NCBI RefSeq assembly: GCF_910592395.1
Contig: NC_088315.1
Coordinates: forward strand, 12,652,501 to 12,716,500
DNA length: 64,000 nucleotides
DNA from: Lineus longissimus
Lineage: Eukaryota > Nemertea > Pilidiophora > Heteronemertea > Lineidae
Direction: 5' to 3'
Position numbers and translations under genes: made by a program. Below are positions 58,187-64,000 of this stretch, in pieces. Position 1 is the first letter of the stretch, and each line of letters begins with the position of its first letter. The notes below the pieces were generated by a model. That model saw nothing but the letters and a program-made list of their open reading frames with translations. It had not been told where the DNA came from and searched no databases.

Positions 58187-59100
58187 TTGTTTTTCAAGGT
58201 GACGTGAAGTTTGCCAGAAAAAAAACTGTCAGTTTTTTCTTGGGGAATTTCCCCAACAAGCATCGTAGAAGGTACAAGACCTGCAACTTGGTAGTAATGG
58301 TCTGTTGCTACCAAACTGGGACCTTCAGCGGGTGCAATGTTTCGTTTTTGGCCACGCTGTGCAATACCAATTGGCATTCCTGGTTCCCCAATGGGCACAA
58401 TTGTCTTATCATTGATGTAAATTACTGCACAGTGCTCTCTCCAGTCTGGATCAGTCATGAACTTTATGGGAAACCAACCAGTATGCTGAAAGCCTTTGGT
58501 TTTCCAGGGGTTCTGTAGACGAAACTGGCGTAACCACTCAATACTTGGCACAGCAACATTTCCCCTACCAATTTTTCCCAATCTCTCAAATCCCATACAG
58601 AAATAGCAAAAGGGAGATACCAATGATCCCCATGTCTGCGATCATCTACCTGTGCCATGTATTCTTCAAAATTTGAGTCAACCTCCCCAAAAAAATCATC
58701 AAATAAGGAATTCCCAGGGTTCCCATTTAAACGCCTTGGGTCAACACAGATTGCCAGAGTACAATAATTCTGCCACCCTCTCATCAATTTCTCGCGTTTT
58801 AGCAGTATCAGGACTGGAGCAATCATCAGTTAGAAACTGATATATAGAACAAAGCATTGCCTTTGGTGCAGCAACAACCTTGCTGTATCTATCAATGAAA
58901 GCTTTCCGAACAGTGCCAGTTTGATACTTCGGAACTACTCTTGATACTTCAACAATCATTTCAGCATTGTTCAATTCAATATGTTCATATTCTATGAGGG
59001 CTTTCCGAATAAATGATAAAGTACCCAAGTAGTTACCAAATGGATACCTGTACATATAGCAATTCAATGGTCCCAGATGAATTTTCTTTGGCTCAAACCA
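58171..59100 (-). pseudogene. unrecognised protein family, possible DDE-type element, frameshifted
   Basis: Three overlapping frames encode one protein: WFEPKKIHLGPLNCYMYRYP (about 59097) to IDERVAELLYSG, then after a shift near 58750 CVDPRRLNGNPGNSLFDDFF and RRHGDHWYLPFAIS, then after a shift near 58590 VPSIEWLRQFRLQNPW, INDKTIVPIGEPGMPIG, LVATDHYYQVAGLVPS and KTDSFFSGKLHVTLK. From memory, the phrases D-K-x-I-x-P-x-GEPG and GLVPS with a later DSFF-x-G occur in uncharacterised repeated proteins of marine invertebrates, and the spaced Asp residues suggest an RNase H-like fold. Function unknown. The gene continues upstream but is split by the piggyBac at 59331-62290. Confidence 0.5.
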
Positions 59101-59330
59101 AATTCTACGATCAAATCAATCCTCAGGTGCAAAGTCATTTGCAAGAACACAACAAAAACCATCAGTCTCTTCTAGTTTTGCATGCAAGTCCTGGTACTGA
59201 GGGGCGACTGAGCCTACCGATGGGGGAATATGAATCAATTTGTCCCTATATTCCTGGGCTGGAAAAAACGTTGGCGGTGTTGTGTAACTTTTTCATTCAC
59301 CTTCTCTAGATATTGCAAATTCTTTTTTAA

Positions 59331-62290
59331 CCCTTTCGGACCCAACACCTAACCCACCCATCTATCCAGGCCCAAAATGGGGATTTTTAGAGCTTTTTTC
59401 TGCTGGCCTGGTGTGTTGAAAATAAGAGAGATAGAAGAAAATGACTGCTTGGGTTGGATAGACAACTAAATGGAGAATATTTTGGTTGGGAAAAAAAAAA
59501 ATTTTAATGCATATTCTCAAAACTGTCCGCAAGTGATTTTTTTTACTTTGAAAATTCTTGGCTCTCTTTGTTTCAAGAACCACCAACAAAAACTGCATGG
59601 AATAGGTAGGGGGGTGGGTCATCTTCATTTTCACACATTTTTTTTTCAATTATCTTCGAAATTATGATTTTGGGGACATTTTCCTCATTTTTGGGCGAAA
59701 ACGTCAAATTTCATATTTCAGCCAAAATAAAAGGTAAAAACCACTTCTTTTGTTATTATATCTTTATTATAACTATTAGAACTTTGAAACTGTGATAAAC
59801 AAATTGTTTTTACCTGATAGTTAGGTGAAAAAATACAAGATCACCCTGTTTTTGAATTTATCACACCTGCAACTGCAACATGTAAGATTGTATGATTCAA
59901 ACTTGTGAACTTATGAACTCAAAAATAAACACTGGTTGGTGTCAAAAATGTCTCTGACTCATTGTCTCTTCAATTTCCTTGCTTCACTGTAGCATCTAAT
60001 GAGGCCTGCACATTAGAATAGCGAAGAACAGTGTGGTAGATCTCAAAACATTTGTCAGGATGAAGACCTGGGTGTGACGGACACTGTTTACAGATGTACA
60101 CTGTTTTCAGAGGACAACCAGAAGCAGCCCTTACACCTCTCGCATAACATACTCTACAATTCTTGGTAGGATGTTTGTCACTGCAATCAGCTGGAGCTTC
60201 TTTTTTCATTAGGAAATGCCTGCCTGTGAACCTAGCAACAGGATGGTCAAGGTATTCTGGATTATCTTCAACTCTGGGGTTGGCAAGAAGGAGAGATGTG
60301 ATAACACTCTGCATGAATGCCAAAAAATCCATGCTAGTGTTCCCTTTGTGGAACTGCATGATTTTATGGGCATTCAGGGAGCATTGCATGAGAAGCCTGA
60401 AGACAATCTTACGGTACCATTTGTAAGACTTACGAAGGGTGTTCTGTGCATGTAGCTGCTGGTCGACCATGTCGACACCCCCCATGTGGTGATTGTAATC
60501 ATGAATTGTCTGTGGCTTCATCACTGGTTCTCCTTCTCTGTCCTTCTTGCCAGTGTCAACCACTGATGTATCATGATTAGTTGTGAGCATGCACACAACC
60601 TTTGGTTTGTTATTTGCCTTGTTTTTCTTGGCCCTAAATTTTATAGCCAGCATCTTTTTATCATTTGTGGGTGCAAAAAAAGCAGACTCCCCTTTTTCAA
60701 GTGATGGTTCCTTGTCTGAGGTGCATAATTCTTTCTGGCACATTTGATTGTACCTACAGTATGAGTATCATGCTCTAGTAAGAAGTTTGCCAATGCTGGA
60801 GAGGTGTAGAAATTGTCTACAAAGAGGACATGACCATTTCCTAGGTATTCATTGATGAGGACACATGGAATTCTTTCGGTGGCAGGCATGTCCTCATAGA
60901 GCCCATTCCTATGTGAAAATGACCCTTGGCCACAGTAGACTATGAAATCAAGGGTTATGCCAGTGGATGTGCAGAGCTCATATAATTTCACTCCAAACCT
61001 GGCACGTTTCGTTCTGATGCACTGACGAAAAAGAAGACGACCTTTGAAAAGGACAAGTGATTCATCCACACTTAGGTTTTTACCTGGTGAGTAGACATTT
61101 CTACACCTCTCCTGAAGCATTTGAATGAGTGGTCTGATCTTGTGTAACCTATCTTTATCTGGATCTGTTGGGTTGTAGTTTGGATCAGCATTATCATTGA
61201 AATGAATATATCCTAGGAGAGACATGAACCTTTCGCGAGTCATAACCTCCCTGAAAATAGGGGTGTCAATAATATCGGTGACATTCCAGTACATAGGGAT
61301 CCTGGGCTTGTGAACAATACCCATCAGAAATACCAGTACAAGAAATGTCTTTATCTCATTGGCATCTGTATCAACCCATGTTCTGGCCCAGGAATACCTC
61401 CTGTGTTGACCTTTTGCAATCTCTTGTTGAGCAAAACGATTAGTCTCTCTGACCATGAGCTCAAGAACCTCAGCAGTCAAGTAAAGTTCAAAAAAATCTA
61501 TTGGCTCAGCTCCATCTTTTATCTCTCTGCACCAGTGAAAGGGATGTTGCTTGGCTCAAAATCCTGTACTTGCGTCCAGTTCCATCGTTCAGGGGCAGCA
61601 CGTCGATTGGCGCCACCTCGCCCATGACGCACGCCACCTCCATGACCACGTGCACAACCGCATCGTCCCCGTAGCCCCTGTTGCAGCTGGGCTAAGGGCA
61701 CATTATCATCACTGCTATCACTAGGGTCTAGAGCTACAGGAGAGGGGGATCTAGACATCTGCCTGGCCCGTGCATTAGGCCTTGGCAGTTCATTTTCACT
61801 TTCAGAATCACTGACGTCTGCAAAAGACACTTCAGGACTGCCAGCTTCATCAACCTCACCTTCACTTTCAGAGTCCAGTTCATGGTCCGAGTGGTCGAAC
61901 TCCCAGTCCGAATCAATGTTTTCCCCATCAGACAGCTCTATATCTTCACCCCCCAGGTCTAAATCGGACTCGCTATCATCATCGGGCGCCGCAAGAACAT
62001 CTTCGGTAGACAAATGTGCTTTCCGTTTTGCCGCCATATCGCCACGCTGCTGCTCCACAATGCATGGAGTACAAATGTCTACTATGGCCGTATTTATCGG
62101 TGGGGAATCCCCGAAATCAGCGTGACTGGTTTCATTGATTGTAGACATTGGTTTGTTAGGCAGTTTGAAGATGGCAGCACCGTAATTTGCTAGTTATCAA
62201 CCATCTTCTCCATCAACCGCCCCACGGTTGCTCGGGTAATTGCGGTGGGGTCAAGATCAACCGTGTCACGGTTGCTCAGGTCCGAAAGGG
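59331..62290 (-). mobile_element. piggyBac transposon, nearly complete
   Basis: The inverted ends are CCCTTTCGGACC (59331-59342) and its complement (62279-62290), with TTAA on both sides (59327-59330 and 62291-62294). Two palindromes, CAACCG..CGGTTG (62217-62229 and about 62258-62271), adjoin the right end. The 2960-bp interior carries one minus-strand transposase in three frames. Confidence 0.95.
59970..62148 (-). pseudogene. piggyBac transposase, two frameshifts
   Basis: The N-terminal piece (62148-61519) is acidic and Ser-rich, then RGG-like (RGRCGCARGHGGGVRHGRGG), ending WNWTQVQDFEPSNIPF. A shift near 61525, in a GAGAGA run, leads to the catalytic part (61480-60641): TFLVLVFLMGI, LSVDESLVLFKGR with the first Asp, and LFVDNFYTSPALANF with the second. 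A shift near 60690, in AAAAAGGGG, leads to the last piece (60743-59970): HHMGGVDMVDQQLHAQNTLR with the third Asp, then the Cys-rich C-terminal domain (CRVCYARG, CKQCPSHPGLHPDKC). All three catalytic Asp residues are present. Only the two short slippages prevent a full-length protein of about 700 residues. Confidence 0.9.
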
Positions 62291-62294
62291 TTAA

Positions 62295-62507
62295 TACATT
62301 GCTCAAATCAACTGAAAAACATGACCTGTAAGACCAGTCCTGCATCAAAGAAGTAGAGATTCCATCTTGGTGTCCCTGTAGTCTAGCTGTTTCAAGCGGG
62401 GGTATACATGCTTGTGCTCCATCCATGATGAAAACTTTAAACCCTCCAGTAAACGAGTGTGTAGCCCTGTCTTCGAACTTCTTTCGGTGTGGGTACAAAT
62501 GCCCATC
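62295..62507 (-). pseudogene. upstream exon of the interrupted unknown gene
   Basis: Minus strand, after an acceptor CATTTCAG (62508-62515). The frame reads DGHLYPHRKKFEDRATHS, TGGFKVFIMDGAQACIPP and DWSYRSCFSVDLSNVL, and then meets the piggyBac TTAA. Beyond the element the reading resumes, with a shift, at 59326 (NLQYLEKVNEKVTQHRQRFF). No family recognised. Confidence 0.4.
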
Positions 62508-62728
62508 CTGAAATGAAAAAAGAGAGAACGACAGAGAAGAAGAAATAACAAAAATAATATTTTATTTGACTTTATCCAACATGTACCTTGGGAGACACTG
62601 TCAAAAAAAATGCCAATTCAGGCTATCATGACAGATCCAGGTAGTGACTAATAGCTGGAATGGTAGAGGTCAAGGTCACCTCCAAAATCAACAAGATATT
62701 TTATTTCATGAAATATAGATTTGCCTAC

Positions 62729-63330
62729 CTTGCGATGCGCTCAGCTTAACTTCTTCGGCTTTCGACTGCGCCAAGGTATCGATGATGTGGGTATATAGCT
62801 TCTCGGGTCCAGTTAGCTTTTTAGTACGTCCATCACATCATTTCTTGGTGGCCAATGCAGTGGTTTCTGCCCCATCAGTACGACCGTCGCTGTTCTCTGC
62901 ATTTGGTTACTCTTCCCATCCATATCCCGGCCCGACTCTTCTAGCTCCACAGTGATGAATTCGCATTCAAGTACTTATCGTGGTAATTGGGGCATCAGAC
63001 TGCATTTTGATGCAACTCTTATCCTCCTGTTGGTCACGATGAATAAAGAATGTTGGCCTACCACCAGAATATTCTGGGAAGTTTCCATCGCCCTGATGAT
63101 CGCTGCTGGCACTATCACTATTCACTTCATTGTCAAATAAGTCCTGAAATGACCAGCGGACAAGCCAATATCCTTTGAGAACATTTACACCCTTTTTGAT
63201 GCGATAACAATACCAAGAAGACATTGTCATTCAATAGATTGACAACAATAGCTGAATACTGTGCACACTTCAGCATTTCAGCTGTTGGGTGCCATCTTAC
63301 ATCAAGTCTCTGCACATGCTCAGGCAAGCC
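62729..63330 (-). pseudogene. further minus-strand exon-like frames, unknown protein
   Basis: Minus frames include LPEHVQRLDVRWHPTAEMLK (63327 on), KKGVNVLKGYWLVRWSFQDL (63195 on) and TGPEKLYTHIIDTLAQSKAE (to about 62745). The last ends at a donor GTAGGC (62728). The donor could splice to the exon at 62507, but the phases do not agree in the longest frames. A degraded 5' part of the same gene is the likeliest reading. Confidence 0.3.
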
Positions 63331-64000
63331 ATTTTCTGGGGGGCTTCCAAATTGTTTGCATGGATGGAGTACAATACATGTGCGCGGCTGGCCAAAGTAT
63401 TATAAATGCTAAGCGTTTTTAAAGGTTTTTTAATGATTTTATTCTTACGACACCAGTATAATAAAATGATGCGGGAGAAATAAATATACAATGAAACTTT
63501 ACCGCATAGAAAAATGTAGGAGTGGAATGAGTCATGCTTTTGGTTTTGGGATTTTCGGCATGCGGGATATCCGTTAACCAAACAATCAATTTGGTACGGC
63601 CTTACATGTAGGGTCTGAGACATCTGGCAGTGTAGATCAGTCAGTGTCTCATGTTTTGACTTAGAATGTGCTTTGTGCATAAGGGTGTACAACATGCTTT
63701 GCCCTTTGAGTTGAATTTCCGAGTTAGCGCATTAGAATTATGATTGTAACTCTATATTTTACAAATAGACAAATGTGACATTATATCAGTTTAGAGACAC
63801 TGGTTGTTACATTATCAGTCCAGAGACACTGATTGTTGTAATGTGATGTGACGCAATGAATTTGGCATAGTATTAGTCATTGAAACATGCAATTCTATTC
63901 AGGAAATTGCTTCATGTTTAGTGAGGATTTCTTTTCAATCAAAATTAGCGTCAGCATACCTTTATTATTGATTTAATTTGTAATGTCCTTTGGGTTTAAT
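63331..64000. other. non-coding right edge
   Basis: No supported gene. A 31-bp phrase (ATATCAGTTTAGAGACACTGG...) is repeated once at 63780-63840. Confidence 0.45.

Overview
This 64 kb window is animal nuclear DNA that is mostly transposable elements. Introns with GT-AG borders, microsatellites, no bacterial operons, and a mix of hAT, Tc1, piggyBac, Harbinger, integrase-type DDE, Ty3/gypsy, BEL/Pao, Penelope-like and LINE sequence point to a marine invertebrate, perhaps a deuterostome or lophotrochozoan. The species cannot be fixed from sequence alone. The only clear host gene is a gamma-glutamyltranspeptidase (GGT) on the + strand. Two adjacent exons are visible, 9760-10003 and 37152-37265. 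Both splice borders are phase 0 and the joined protein aligns with GGT without a gap. The intron between them is 27.1 kb and full of mobile elements. The catalytic-threonine exon and the C-terminal exon(s) are not seen.

Layout. 0-9.7 kb: an EEP nuclease fragment, a decayed minus-strand gypsy element without reverse transcriptase (RT), a GIY-YIG (Penelope-like) fragment, a multi-exon hAT-type transposase pseudogene and a LINE 3' end. 9.8-37.3 kb: the GGT exons and their intron. The intron holds a structurally complete gypsy retrotransposon with identical 134-bp LTRs and a 1372-codon open frame, TTAA-flanked (piggyBac-like) ends with short palindromes, a Tc1 element with about 196-bp inverted repeats, and a large dispersed repeat with CTCF-like motifs. 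It also holds a 5.4-kb DNA transposon whose ends are inverted arrays of a short G/C-rich repeat and which carries two convergent genes: an integrase-type DDE transposase and an accessory protein.

37.3-46.6 kb: tandem and dispersed repeats, a clean TTAA element inserted in one of them, a second EEP fragment, a Harbinger-derived short element and a foldback. 46.6-56.7 kb: a cluster of broken LTR elements. On each strand a gypsy pol truncated in integrase runs directly into a BEL/Pao gag, and every RT here has lost its catalytic core. 58.1-63.3 kb: a broken gene or element of unrecognised family, split by a nearly complete piggyBac transposon at a TTAA site.

All element genes except the 11.1-16.1 kb gypsy carry frameshifts, stops or deletions. 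That gypsy looks recent, yet its integrase lacks the first catalytic Asp and its RT has RMDD in place of YxDD.
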